Shown here: positions 1 through 9,800 of the stretch, in pieces
How the letters are laid out: each line of letters starts with the position of its first letter
Position numbering within the stretch: position 1 is the first letter of the stretch
Source of the DNA: Streptococcus mitis
GTDB taxonomy: Bacteria; Bacillota; Bacilli; Lactobacillales; Streptococcaceae
Assembly: GCF_009496285.1 (NCBI RefSeq)
Contig: NZ_WIJK01000007.1
Location: forward strand, 1 to 64,000
DNA: 64,000 nucleotides
Reading direction: 5' to 3'
Made by a program: the position numbers and the translations under genes
Notes under the pieces: generated by a model
Database searches by the model: none
Told to the model about the DNA's origin: nothing
What the model saw: only the letters and a program-made list of their open reading frames with translations

Positions 1-207
1 GCACTCATGATGTTTGACAAACACGCCAACCTCAAGTACAAGTTTGGGAATCGGCATTTCTGGGCAGAAGGTTATTATGTGAGTACAGTAGGGCTTAATG
101 AAGCCACGATAAGGAAATACATACAAGGTCAGGAAAAGCATGATATAGCACTAGATAAATTAAGTGTAAAAGAATATGAGGATCCCTTTAGGGATAGTGG
201 CAAGTAA
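1..207 (+). CDS. tnpA: IS200/IS605-family transposase TnpA, C-terminal part (cut by window edge)
   Basis: Only the last 68 codons lie in the window; the frame is open from base 1, so the ATG at 7 is internal. Known for the family: IS200-like Y1 (HUH) transposases cut and join single-stranded DNA through a tyrosine. Seen here: the segment FWAEGYYVSTVG followed by a helix ending YIQGQEKHD matches the C-terminal tyrosine region of TnpA, and the gene ends with the usual short charged tail. Subterminal hairpins follow directly. I infer a possibly intact element whose larger part lies upstream of the window. The family call is firm; the exact IS name is not. Confidence 0.8.
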   Translation, partial: ALMMFDKHANLKYKFGNRHFWAEGYYVSTVGLNEATIRKYIQGQEKHDIALDKLSVKEYEDPFRDSGK

Positions 208-346
208 TACTCACGCCTCTTTAAGAGGCAAGTGACGAGTCAAGAGCAATGCGGCTTGAACAACGTGAAAGCCAGCGTCTTTAGGCGCTGGCTGGTAATT
301 TGGGCTTATAGCCCTGGTGCAAACCACCCGTTAGACGGGTGGTTAT
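1..346 (+). mobile_element. Right end of an IS200-like insertion sequence
   Basis: After the tnpA stop there are two strong hairpins. One is at 271-292 (GCCAGCG paired with CGCTGGC). The other is at 322-344 (AACCACCCGT paired with ACGGGTGGTT). IS200/IS605 elements have no terminal inverted repeats and use subterminal hairpins as recognition sites, so the second hairpin probably marks the right end. It may also slow transcription arriving from the tlpA gene on the minus strand. The exact cleavage point cannot be fixed from sequence alone. Confidence 0.65.
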
Positions 347-359
347 GATTTTCATTACT

Positions 360-923
360 TTATTTCATTTGAGCAAAAGCTGCTTCTGCATCTGCGTTAC
401 TAATTGCACCTAATTGCATCTTAGCAATTTTACCCTGTGAATCAATTAGATACTCTGTAGGGATGCTTCGAATTTGATAATCTTGAAAAACAGCTCCTTT
501 TGTATCATATAAAACGGGGATATCTTTATAGCCTTGTTCCTCAAACCACTTTGGAAATTGGTCTACCGTTTTTTCACCTTGAAGCCCTGGCGCAATGACA
601 GATAAAATTTCGAAATCACGATCTTCCTTAGCAGCAAGCTCCATCAATTCTGGCATACTTTTCTTACATGGTCCACACCAAGATGCCCAAAATTTAAGAT
701 AAACTTTTTTACCTTTAAAATCAGATAATTTCACTTCTTTTCCATCCATTGATTGAAGCGTAAAATCAGGTGCTTCTGCTCCTACAGCCACTTGCTTCAC
801 AGTTGCTTGCTGCTGTGTCTGAGTCGTTTGATTTTCTTGACTTGATTTTTTCTCTTCCTTGCCACAAGCAATCAGAAGAAAGAGAGACAAGAAACTAAGC
901 CCAAAATAGATAATTTTTTTCAT
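360..923 (-). CDS. TlpA/ResA-like thiol-disulfide lipoprotein (Etrx type)
   Basis: A 187-residue lipoprotein thioredoxin. Residues 1-20 form a lipoprotein signal ending LIAC, so Cys20 should be lipidated. A Q/T-rich linker follows to about residue 45, then an AhpC/TlpA-type thioredoxin fold with the active site WCGPC (Cys83, Cys86) and the cis-Pro segment RSIPTEYLID. It should sit on the outer face of the membrane and pass electrons from CcdA to oxidised surface proteins. The ccdA gene lies 12 bases upstream, so the two form an operon. In pneumococcus two such pairs are known, one with msrAB and one without. No msrAB is present here, so this resembles the Etrx2/CcdA2 pair (inference). Confidence 0.88.
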   Translation of the reverse strand: MKKIIYFGLSFLSLFLLIACGKEEKKSSQENQTTQTQQQATVKQVAVGAEAPDFTLQSMDGKEVKLSDFKGKKVYLKFWASWCGPCKKSMPELMELAAKEDRDFEILSVIAPGLQGEKTVDQFPKWFEEQGYKDIPVLYDTKGAVFQDYQIRSIPTEYLIDSQGKIAKMQLGAISNADAEAAFAQMK

Positions 924-935
924 AGATAACTCCTT

Positions 936-1643
936 TTATCCTAATATTCCAGATAAGACATTTAACTGTCCCAACATTAATAAAATTCCCATGAGAATGA
1001 TCAATAAACCACCAATTTTCTTCAATAAAAGTATGTGGGATTTGATTCTACTAAAATAAGGCATGACAAGACCTGATGCCAAGGCAAGAAATAAAAATGG
1101 AAGCGCCATTCCGAGAGTGTAAATGAGGGTTAATAAGGCCCCCTGAAGAGCTCCATTTCCTCCTGAGGCAGCCAGTGCTAAAACAGAACTTAAAACTGGG
1201 CCTATACATGGAGTCCAGCCAAAGCTGAAGCTGATACCCAGTAAAAAGGCCGACAAATATTTGCTAGACTGTTTTTGCTTAAATGTTACTGTTTTTTGTA
1301 CCTCTAATTTTTGTAAGTGAAGAATTTCCATCTGATGCAAGCCCAGTATAATAATCATGATTCCCATGACATAACGGAACCAGTCAGCATAAAGTAAATT
1401 CCCAAGGAATCCTGCTCCAAATCCAAGAATAAAGAAGATGAGAGAGATACCCGCAATGAAACAGAGTGTCCGAATCAATCCTGACCAGGCAACATCTTTA
1501 CCCAAAAAACGAAATGTCCTTGACTCCTCTTGATCATCTAGCAGAACACCTGCGTAGACTGGTAACAAGGGAAAGATACAGGGAGAAAAGAATGACAAGA
1601 CCCCAGCTATAAAGACAGAAATAAAAAATAAAATACTTTCCAA
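936..1643 (-). CDS. ccdA: CcdA-family cytochrome c biogenesis/thiol transporter
   Basis: A 235-residue integral membrane protein with about six hydrophobic segments. It carries the two CcdA/DsbD-beta signature cysteines, in FFSPCIFPLLP near the N terminus and GWTPCIGPVL in the middle. CcdA moves reducing equivalents from cytoplasmic thioredoxin across the membrane. Here the partner is evidently the TlpA-like lipoprotein encoded 12 bases downstream. Streptococci lack c-type cytochromes, so the role is repair of surface or methionine-reductase thiols and not haem ligation (established for pneumococcal homologues, inferred here). The gene is first in its operon. Confidence 0.9.
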   Translation of the reverse strand: MESILFFISVFIAGVLSFFSPCIFPLLPVYAGVLLDDQEESRTFRFLGKDVAWSGLIRTLCFIAGISLIFFILGFGAGFLGNLLYADWFRYVMGIMIIILGLHQMEILHLQKLEVQKTVTFKQKQSSKYLSAFLLGISFSFGWTPCIGPVLSSVLALAASGGNGALQGALLTLIYTLGMALPFLFLALASGLVMPYFSRIKSHILLLKKIGGLLIILMGILLMLGQLNVLSGILG

Positions 1644-1743
1644 TTAAGAACCTTCTTTCATATAGTCATCTTTTATTTTACTATAAAAGAAAACGTTTGT
1701 AAGATATCTGCTACGCAAATTTATTTTCAACTTGAAAGAATCA

Positions 1744-1771
1744 AAAAAAGGAGCTCAGCTCCTTTTTTTGA
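1744..1771 (-). terminator. Terminator after map
   Basis: A short perfect hairpin, AAAGGAGCT paired with AGCTCCTTT, is flanked by A- and T-runs. It can stop transcripts leaving map on the minus strand. It separates map from ccdA. Confidence 0.8.
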
Positions 1772-2632
1772 TTAATAAGTTCCCTCTTCACCTTGACTTG
1801 TCAAGATTACAGGGCCATCTTTTGTAATAACAAACTGATGCTCGTACTGACATGATAGACCACCGTCGATAGTTTTATGTGCCCAGCCTGTTTTCATATC
1901 TGTATCGATTTCCCAATCACCTGTATTGATCATAGGCTCAATGGTTAAGACCATGCCTTCACGAAGGCGGAGACCACGACCTGCGATACCATAGTTAGGC
2001 ACCATTGGTTCTTCATGCATAGTTGGACCAACACCGTGTCCTACAAGATCACGAACAACTCCGTAACCACGACTTTCAGCATATTCCTGAATAGCAGCTC
2101 CAATATCTCCAATACGATTTCCTACAACAGCCTGTTCAATACCCTTATACATTGCTTCCTTGGTGACGTCCATCAAGTTTTTAACTTCTTCTGACGGTTT
2201 ACCAACAGCATAAGCCCAACAAGAGTCAGCTAAGCCACCAGTAAAGCTTTGAGTATATTTTTTCATCTGTTCAACGTTATTAAAGTTGAGTTTAGAAACA
2301 TTTAGGTCTGACTTGGCGATTGGTCCACCTAGAACCATATCAACTTTGAGAAGGTCATCCTCCTTGAGGATATAATGGCGAGGAAAGGCATGGGCTACTT
2401 CGTCATTAAGAGAACAACAAGTCGCATATGGATAATCCATGATGGCGCCATCTACACCAATTTGTAGGGGTAGGAAATTTTCTTCTTTACAACGACGACG
2501 CACATATTCTTCTACTTCCCACATATCTACACCTGGTTTGATGATGTCACGTAAACCGATGTGAATACTTGCAAGAAAATCGCCAGCCTTATCCATTGCT
2601 TCGATTTCTCTAGCTGATTTTAATGTAATCAT
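1772..2632 (-). CDS. map: Type I methionine aminopeptidase with streptococcal insertion
   Basis: Removes the initiator methionine from nascent proteins, using two metal ions. The protein has 286 residues; typical bacterial type Ia enzymes have about 250-265. The metal-ligand motifs are visible: Asp98 in LLKVDMV, Asp136 in LADSCWAY, the His in LVGHGVG, Glu in TIEPM, and the final Glu in YEHQFVI. Asp98 and Asp136 are 38 residues apart instead of the 11 found in E. coli, a 27-residue insertion known for streptococcal enzymes. The gene follows the YtoI-like regulator by 15 bases and probably shares its transcript. Just past the stop, AAAAAAGGAGCTCAGCTCCTTTTTTT (in parts GGAGC/GCTCC) is a terminator. 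Confidence 0.95.
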   Translation of the reverse strand: MITLKSAREIEAMDKAGDFLASIHIGLRDIIKPGVDMWEVEEYVRRRCKEENFLPLQIGVDGAIMDYPYATCCSLNDEVAHAFPRHYILKEDDLLKVDMVLGGPIAKSDLNVSKLNFNNVEQMKKYTQSFTGGLADSCWAYAVGKPSEEVKNLMDVTKEAMYKGIEQAVVGNRIGDIGAAIQEYAESRGYGVVRDLVGHGVGPTMHEEPMVPNYGIAGRGLRLREGMVLTIEPMINTGDWEIDTDMKTGWAHKTIDGGLSCQYEHQFVITKDGPVILTSQGEEGTY

Positions 2633-2647
2633 GTTTTCTCCTAGTTT

Positions 2648-3925
2648 CTAATTAATTTTTACAGTAACATTTGCTTTTGATACGATTTGATGATTGATAT
2701 AAATGTCATAGTCAATAATAGCTGACCTTCTCGTATGATGAATAATTCTAGCCTGAATCCGCAAGATATCATCAATCTGAACAGCCTGTAAAAAGTAAAT
2801 CAACATCTGTTCAATGATGAGGTTCCGTCCGCTATTAACGACCAAATCCTGAGTCATATGAGTCAAAATTTCTGAAAGAACTCCATTTGCAAGGACTCCA
2901 TTTTTTTCCAACATAAATGGTTCAACCGTAATGACAACTTCGTCATGGTGGTAAGACAACTTCTGACCAACCTGTTCTGAAAATGTTGGTAAAGCTGAAA
3001 CTTGAGAGCGACTCATCTTTTCCATGACATCCCGTCTAGTAATGACACCAAGTAAGGTTTGATCACTTCTCACAACAGGTACCATTTCAAAGTCTTCAGC
3101 AATCATTCTCTGGCTAACGTTAGCGATATTCGTCGCTAAACCAGTCATATAGACTGTCCTTGTCATGACCTTATCTATCGTTGTACCAGGTGATTTATCT
3201 CCAGCATCACGCATAGTAACTACACCAACAACAACCTGATGTTGATTGATGACAGGGAAACGGCTCGTTCTATTCTTACGAACCAAGTCTAGATAATCTT
3301 TGACAGTATCTGTTTCCTGTAGAAAACCATACTCATGACTGGTACGATAGATTTTTTCAACCGTCAAAATATCTGTCTTGATCTGAACGTTGGACAAAGC
3401 TCTGTTGATCATAGTCGCAATTGTAAATGTATCATGCTTACTGCGTAATACTGGAATATTTTTTTTATTAGCATGGTTCAAAACATCTTCATGAACTTCA
3501 AATCCACCTGTTACCAAGACAGCATTTTCATTTTCAAGTGCTAATAACTGAATACGTGTTCGATCTCCTACGATAAGTAAGCCGCCATCATGAAGATAAG
3601 AAAGAATATTCTTTTCAGTCATCGCTCCAATGGAGAATTTACTAAATTCTCTATCCAATCCAGCTTGACCAGCTAAAACTTCTGAGCCTGTAACTTCTGC
3701 AATTTCTGCGAACGTTAATTTCTCAATAGCTACTTTTTTTGACTTTACACGTACTGTTCCACTTCGAGGACGTGTTTCAACAAGTCCCCTATTTTCAGCT
3801 TCTTTGATAGCCCGATATGCCGTACCATCACTTACTCCTAGTCGATTTGAAATACTACGAACACTGACACGCTTCCCAACTGGTAATTCTTCCAAGTAGG
3901 CTAATATTTCTTGGTGTTTACTCAT
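2648..3925 (-). CDS. YtoI-like HTH-DRTGG-CBS-hotdog regulator
   Basis: A 425-residue multidomain protein, probably a sensor-regulator. The order seen is: a winged helix of GntR style (1-65, with VSVRSISNRLGVSDGTAYRA), a DRTGG domain (about 70-185, with LLIVGDRTRIQ), two CBS motifs (about 195-310, including FPVINQHQVVVGVVTMRDA and VPVVRSDQTLLGVITRRDV), and a C-terminal hotdog/thioesterase-like fold (about 320-425). Family knowledge: CBS pairs bind adenosyl nucleotides, and the B. subtilis relative is YtoI. The ligand and DNA targets are unknown. Its ATG at 3925 overlaps the end of the upstream acetyltransferase gene by 8 bases, so translation is coupled. AAGGAAATCTAA serves as the ribosome site. 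Confidence 0.82.
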   Translation of the reverse strand: MSKHQEILAYLEELPVGKRVSVRSISNRLGVSDGTAYRAIKEAENRGLVETRPRSGTVRVKSKKVAIEKLTFAEIAEVTGSEVLAGQAGLDREFSKFSIGAMTEKNILSYLHDGGLLIVGDRTRIQLLALENENAVLVTGGFEVHEDVLNHANKKNIPVLRSKHDTFTIATMINRALSNVQIKTDILTVEKIYRTSHEYGFLQETDTVKDYLDLVRKNRTSRFPVINQHQVVVGVVTMRDAGDKSPGTTIDKVMTRTVYMTGLATNIANVSQRMIAEDFEMVPVVRSDQTLLGVITRRDVMEKMSRSQVSALPTFSEQVGQKLSYHHDEVVITVEPFMLEKNGVLANGVLSEILTHMTQDLVVNSGRNLIIEQMLIYFLQAVQIDDILRIQARIIHHTRRSAIIDYDIYINHQIVSKANVTVKIN

Positions 3926-4469
3926 TTAGATTTCCTTTTGTATAACGGAATTCTAGATAATCCCGCATCTTTCGGGTATAACGATCGCTACCTTTAAAAT
4001 GACGATAAAGAACAAAATTTGATTTTTCTGCTACTTTCTGACTAGCAACATTTTCTAGATGTGTCACAATCGAAAGTTGCTTCAAGGCAAACTCGTTCAT
4101 GGATAAATCTCGTAATTTGGTAACTGCTTCAGTCATATACCCCTGAGACCAATAGTCTTTCTTTAAAAAATAGCCAATTTCTGCTTCTTTCTTAATTTCA
4201 TCAAGTTTTTCAAACTTGATAGCTCCAATCATCCGTTGCTCTTTTTTATCACAAATAGCCCAAATCCCCAAAGGTGATTTCATAAAATAATTGGCAAGAG
4301 CATACTGACTTTCTTCAATACTTGCTTGTGCAGGAAAGATAAATTGGAGATTTTCAGGATCTGATGCAAGTTGATGAAAATCATCTACATCTGTAAAAAA
4401 GAAGGGACGGAAATATAAACGTTCCGTCTCATAGAAAGAAAATTTTGCTAATTTAGTCCAGATATTCAT
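3918..4469 (-). CDS. GNAT-family N-acetyltransferase (RimJ/RimL-like)
   Basis: About 183 residues. It begins with the RimL-type ETERLYFRPF strand and contains the acetyl-CoA segment KKDYWSQGYMTEAV followed by NVASQKVAEKSNF. This is the Acetyltransf_3 subgroup, which acetylates protein N termini or small amines; the substrate cannot be told. I place the start at the ATG at 4469, which has GAGG six bases upstream, and not at the TTG at 4481. It lies between murA (16 bases away) and the YtoI-like gene (8-base overlap), so it belongs to one operon murA-GNAT-ytoI-map. Confidence 0.85.
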   Translation of the reverse strand: MNIWTKLAKFSFYETERLYFRPFFFTDVDDFHQLASDPENLQFIFPAQASIEESQYALANYFMKSPLGIWAICDKKEQRMIGAIKFEKLDEIKKEAEIGYFLKKDYWSQGYMTEAVTKLRDLSMNEFALKQLSIVTHLENVASQKVAEKSNFVLYRHFKGSDRYTRKMRDYLEFRYTKGNLNE

Positions 4470-4485
4470 TGCAATCCTCAAAGTG

Positions 4486-5745
4486 CTAATCTTCGATTAG
4501 CTCAATATCTGCTCCAAGATTACGCAATTTTTCGATAATATTCGAGTAGCCTCGAAGGATGAATTCTACATTGGTAATCTCTGTTTTTCCTTCAGCCATC
4601 AAGCCAGCAATAACCAAGGCAGCTCCAGCACGTAGGTCTGTCGCCTTAACTTTTGCACCCTGCAAAGGATTTCCACCCTTATAAAGGATGTGGTCGTTTG
4701 TTGTTGAAATATCTGCATTCATTTTGGCTAATTCAAAAACATGATTGACACGTTTTTCATAGATTGTATCAATCAATGTGCCACGACCTTCTGCTTTTAA
4801 TAGCAAAGGAGTAATAGGCTGTTGAAGATCTGTTGCGAAACCTGGATAAGGAGCTGTTTTGATATTAACAGCCTTTAGATTTGTTTGCTCTTCGACGAAA
4901 ATACTGTCTTCAGAAATAGTCATGTGAACACCCATTTCTTCAAGTTTAGCAATAAATCCTTCTAAATGCTCATAAAGTACATTATTAATTCGAATCCCAT
5001 GACCTACTGCAGCTGCCATTGAAATATATGTACCTGCTTCAATACGGTCTGGGATGACTTGGTGACGTGTTCCGTGCAAGCTATCCACACCATCGATTGT
5101 AATCATATCCGTACCTGCTCCACGAATGTGAGCTCCCATATTGTTTAATAATGTAGCCACATCAATGATTTCAGGTTCGCGAGCAGCATTTTCAATAACT
5201 GTTCGACCTTTAGCTTTTACTGCTGCTAGCATCGTATTGATTGTTGCACCAACACTAACAGTATCCATATAGATATGTGCACCATGTAGACTTGATCCTT
5301 GGGTTGAGAGATTCATATTATCTCCCTCGTAGGTTGTCTTAGCTCCCATAGCTTCAAATGCTTTTAAATGCAAATCAATCGGACGTGGTCCTAGGTCACA
5401 CCCTCCAGGCAAACCTACAGTTGCTTCACCAAAACGTCCTAAAAGACTACCATAGAAATAATAAGACGCACGCAAGCTATTAATTTTACCATAAGGCATT
5501 GGTTTATTTTGAACACCACGAGGATCAATCTCAAGAACATCGTCATAACGCTTGACACTAGCTCCCATGATCTCCATAATCTCAATAAGACTAGCTACAT
5601 CAGAGATGTCTGGAACACAATCCAAAATCACAACATCATCTGATAAAATAATGGCAGGAATCAAGGCAACGACACTATTTTTAGCACCACTGATTGTAAT
5701 TTCACCTTTCAATGGTCTCCCGCCGTTAATGACAATTTTTTTCAT
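4486..5745 (-). CDS. murA: UDP-N-acetylglucosamine 1-carboxyvinyltransferase (MurA family)
   Basis: Catalyses the first committed step of peptidoglycan synthesis, transferring enolpyruvate from PEP to UDP-GlcNAc in the cytoplasm. The 419-residue length is typical. The N-terminal ISGAKNS motif is present, as is the active-site loop [12 protein letters not shown] with the PEP-reactive, fosfomycin-target cysteine. The ATG at 5745 gives the family N terminus MKKIVINGG; the GTG at 5760 is less likely. Streptococci usually carry two paralogues (MurA and MurZ). The map/GNAT neighbourhood recalls the pneumococcal copy called MurA1 or MurZ, but I do not assign the paralogue firmly. Confidence 0.93.
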   Translation of the reverse strand: MKKIVINGGRPLKGEITISGAKNSVVALIPAIILSDDVVILDCVPDISDVASLIEIMEIMGASVKRYDDVLEIDPRGVQNKPMPYGKINSLRASYYFYGSLLGRFGEATVGLPGGCDLGPRPIDLHLKAFEAMGAKTTYEGDNMNLSTQGSSLHGAHIYMDTVSVGATINTMLAAVKAKGRTVIENAAREPEIIDVATLLNNMGAHIRGAGTDMITIDGVDSLHGTRHQVIPDRIEAGTYISMAAAVGHGIRINNVLYEHLEGFIAKLEEMGVHMTISEDSIFVEEQTNLKAVNIKTAPYPGFATDLQQPITPLLLKAEGRGTLIDTIYEKRVNHVFELAKMNADISTTNDHILYKGGNPLQGAKVKATDLRAGAALVIAGLMAEGKTEITNVEFILRGYSNIIEKLRNLGADIELIED

Positions 5746-5884
5746 TTTATGCTCTTTCACTATTTATTAAGAAGGTCTCACCCTATATTATACCATATTT
5801 CTTACTAATAGCCAATCCTATAAAATAATTAACAAACGTCTCACACTTAATTCCACCATAAAAATCCGTTTTAGACTAATTTCC

Positions 5885-6667
5885 ACTTTGGTCAGGAAAG
5901 TGGAAGTTACTTTGAGAAATTACCCTCAAGATTTTGACAATCTCAATATCATCACAGTTCTGGAAGGTAGAACACAATCTATCATCCGAAATCATTTTCT
6001 TAAATATGAGAGTTCTGTCCGAAGTCGCGTCAAAATCATTACTATGGATATGTTTAGCCCTTATTATGACTTGACTAGACAACTTCGCTTTCGAATTTCT
6101 AGGCTCAGGCTGAAACAGTCTACGAGACTGTTTCACTCCCAAACGCTAAAATCGTTCTGGATCGCTTTCACATTGTACAACATCTAAGCCGTGCTATGAG
6201 TCGTGTGCGTGTACAAATTATGAATCAATCAGGATAGTCGTAAACTGAGTGATAAACATTTTTATCGCCCTACTTTTCGTATGCATTTAACCAATAAGGA
6301 AATCCTAAACAAGCTTTTGAGCTATTCCGAAGACTTGAAACACCACTATCATCTCTATCAACTCTTGCTTTTCCACTTTCAGAATAAGGAGCCGAAGAAA
6401 TTCTTTGGACTCATTGAGGACAATCTAAAGCTGGTTCATCCTCTTTTTCAGACTGTCTTGAAAACATTTCTAAAGGACAAAGAGAAAATTGTCAACGCTC
6501 TTCAACTACCCTATTCTAACGCCAAACTGGAAGCCACTAATAATCTAATCAAACTTATTAAACGCAATGCCTTTGGTTTTCAGAACTTTGAAAACTTCAA
6601 AAAACGCATTTTTATCGCTCTGAACATCAAAAAAGAAAGGACGAAATTTGTCCTTTCTCGAGATTAG
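5885..6667 (+). pseudogene. ISL3-family (IS1167-like) transposase remnant
   Basis: A decayed transposase. 5888-6110 encodes the middle region, including the catalytic-aspartate strand KIITMDMFSPYY. The frame then shifts near 6110; the lost frame continues with VLDRFHIVQHLSRAM at about 6150-6200. From 6281 a third stretch encodes the C terminus, with the family segments LPYSNAKLEATNNLIK and NAFGFQNFENFKKRI. The N-terminal zinc-finger and HTH half is absent. Downstream, CCCACTACAGTTGACAAA at about 6679-6696 looks like an ISL3 right end. It cannot encode an active enzyme. It separates murA from the protease block. Confidence 0.88.
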
Positions 6668-6753
6668 CTTTTCTTCAACCCACTACAGTTGACAAAAAAT
6701 ACCAGATGAGGTGTTTTTTAGCGTGCCCTTTTATGGATCAATAAGTGGTAAAA

Positions 6754-6788
6754 ATAAGACAGTAACCTCAGAATAGCTACTGTCTTAT
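6754..6788. terminator. Bidirectional terminator between ISL3 relic and zinc protease
   Basis: ATAAGACAGTA pairs with TACTGTCTTAT across a 13-base loop. A T-run follows on the plus strand, and an A-run precedes the stem, so it can act in both directions. It would end transcripts of the zinc-protease pair arriving from the right. The rest of 6668-6873 holds the IS end and no gene. Confidence 0.75.
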
Positions 6789-6873
6789 CTCTTTTTTTAC
6801 TTAAGGCCCTTGATATACTTGACAAATGGTAGAAAAGAGCCACTTTTCAGAGGGAGCAAAAAACTTGTCCCTT

Positions 6874-9800
6874 TTATATTTTAAACAATGGATTTAAGAA
6901 ACCATCTGTGTTTTGTAATAATTTCTTATAAACTTTCCACTTGAGGCCTTCGGTATGCTTGAAACCACCTTCTTTCAAGTCTTTCTCAACAGCAGTGTTA
7001 AATAAGTTTTGAAGTTGAGCGTAAGTTGAAATCTTAGAACCGTCTACTTCAATCTCAACAAAGCCTTTCTGTGCTTTCGCATACACTTCATGATACCAAT
7101 GTTTCTTCCACTCTTCGAGGTTTTGGAATTGATTATTAGAAACTTTCTTGATAATGAAATCATCACCTAAAAGCCCTTTATTTTCTCTGTTGGCATCACC
7201 TTTTAACTTGTTAGAAACATAAGGGATAAAGCCATTCTCATAACCATAGTAACCCCACATACGGAAAGTATTGTGTTTAAAGGAAATAGAACCTACGGTG
7301 CTTCGACTCGTATTCCCGCCAAAGATACCTGCCATCATATTGACCGTTTGATAAGCACTATCAAAACCTTCCGTACGGAAGCGACCGTTATTTGGCATAC
7401 CATGAAGAGTTACAAAGTTATTATCTACCAACTTGTCAATGCTATCAATTGGTAATTTCTTCTCTTCTTCCGTCAAATCACGTAATTTGTCCCACTGGTG
7501 TGGTTCTCCAATTAAACGATTTCTATCCGCATTTGTACGCCACTCTTTATCCATCTTCTTGAACCACTTAGAGTTATCAGATAACTTCTGCTTAATAACG
7601 GCAGTAGCTTCTAAGTAATCTAACATCATCATAGACTCATTGTAGTTTTTCATATAACTATCAATCTTGTCTCGACTGTCTAACTTAGCTGGATCATAAT
7701 TGTAGTACTGCTCACCATCATTTTTACGCTCATAAGCCATGTTGATACCCAGAGCTTTATACTCACTATTCGGAGTAGATTTATCAGGGGTTTGTAACAT
7801 ACCTTGAGCAAAGGCTTCTAAGTCAGTACCTTCACGATGCCAATCTCCACCATAGTAAGCCATACGGTCGTTTATGTGAGTTGTTTCATGTGTAAAGGCT
7901 GAAATACCAAACTGACTAATCATGTCAGTTACCATGAAGTAAACCTGATCATCTTTCCATGGACGTTCATAAATTTTTGCCATCGCTCCCATCGCTCCGT
8001 TAACTTGATGCCAACGATCAGTTGGGCCAAATAGCTCACGAATAGGAGTTGCAACCTTGCCATCTGAACCATAACCACGGCGACTAGCATTCTTAATACC
8101 GCTATAATTTTGATTATCCCAAACAGGCGTTGGTACGGAGTTTTGACTCTTCAAGAGCTGATTACGAACTTTTGGTAAAGCTAAACGAGACCAAAAGTCT
8201 AAATATCTTTGTTGAGCTTTCGCTACTTTGTTTATCTCCTCTTTGAAAGCATTTCGTTCTTCTTCCGTATTCTTCCCATATTTTTCAAAAGAACTGAATG
8301 CCAACGTGTTGTAAGTAGAAATGACAAAAATATGTGCTTTCTTCAAGTTGAGTAACGGTAAAATCATGCGACTATGCACGTCATTGTTCAAACCGTCATA
8401 GATACGATGGCGCTTGTCTTTGAAATCCTCTGTAGTCGTCTCAGGCTCAGAAACATAAACGTTCTTTGCAGCATGAATAAACCAGTCATTTAAGTCGGTG
8501 TACTTAGTGAATAAACGCATGTTATAGCCTAACAAGCCATTTAATTCACCTTTTCCAATAGTACCACCAATAACTTCACTATAAGCTTCTAAACTTCTAT
8601 CTCCTTTTAAATTCTTTTCTGCTGAACCTATACGAATCAAGAAATCTAAAATACTTGGTGTTTTACCATAAAAGTCTGGTTTAAACATCATCAAATGCTT
8701 AAAGTTCAAGCCATCATAGTCGATACCATAATAACGATTTAGATAAGTCAAGGCTAATATAATCTTAGCTTTATTATCTTCAACTTTCTTGAGAAGCGCC
8801 TTCTCAGCCACTTCATCACTGTTCAGTTGATGGTCTTCATTTTCTAACAAGGACTTCACTAACTTATCTAACGTCTCTCTAACCTCAGCGAAGCTTTCTT
8901 CTAGGTATAGAGATGAAGGGTTATTTGTAATAGCTTTAACCTCAGCAGAGTCTAAAGCAACAGAACTCAACTTCTCTTTAACTTTCGTAATCAAGGAATC
9001 TCTGTTCTTATAAACCATATTAGGAGTGTAAACTACACCTAAACCATCTACATTATATTCTTTGACTTGTTTTACCTTAGAGTCCGAAACCGCAGATACC
9101 CCAAATTCTTCTTTGGTTCCATCGGCATAGTGAATCATGATTTTATCCACACTTGATAAATCAGTGACAAATTGCCCTGCTTTCATACCTATTACAGACA
9201 GAACAGTTTTCTTAACAAGATTGGAATCATCTGTTAACTTATTCCCTTGGTTTACAATCCACTCTTTGTTATAAAATGGTTGCAGTTTTTCCAAGTTTCG
9301 ATAAGCTAGGTTTCTTGTTTCTTGGTAGTCCTGAATCGCTTTATATTCAGAATCTCTATCAACGATACGATTTAACTTGTTTACAACTGGATCTTGAATA
9401 GCGAAGGTATTCGCAGTAATCCCCATATTAGCGATTTTGGCGTCTGCTTCGGCTTGAGAGATACCAGTAATACGATTTGAATGCTTGTAGGAAGATAAAC
9501 CACTTGCAACACCATTTACATAATTTACACGTTTGATATTATCTAATCCAAAATATTGGTCATTATCATTCAAGGCTGGTGAACCATAGACAATTTCACC
9601 ATTATTTACTTTAAGCATTGTTACGACGTCTTCAATAACACCCCAGTTAAAGTTGTTATGAATTACACCTCCACTTTCGCCATGCTGAATCAAATTCATA
9701 GTACCTTTTATTACAGCATTTCGGAGAAATCCTTTTTTACCTACTGTCATCGAGTCAATACCATGATCTAGTTTACCAATTAAACCACCATATTTAGATT

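Noticed and set aside
1686-1702. TTACAAACGTTTTCT upstream of ccdA as a cre site
   Set aside because: It misses the important G at position three of the pattern, and the ccdA promoter is not clear enough to judge its position.
5876-6142. An 88-codon minus-strand frame over the ISL3 relic
   Set aside because: It is antisense to recognisable transposase sequence, and no ribosome site precedes it.
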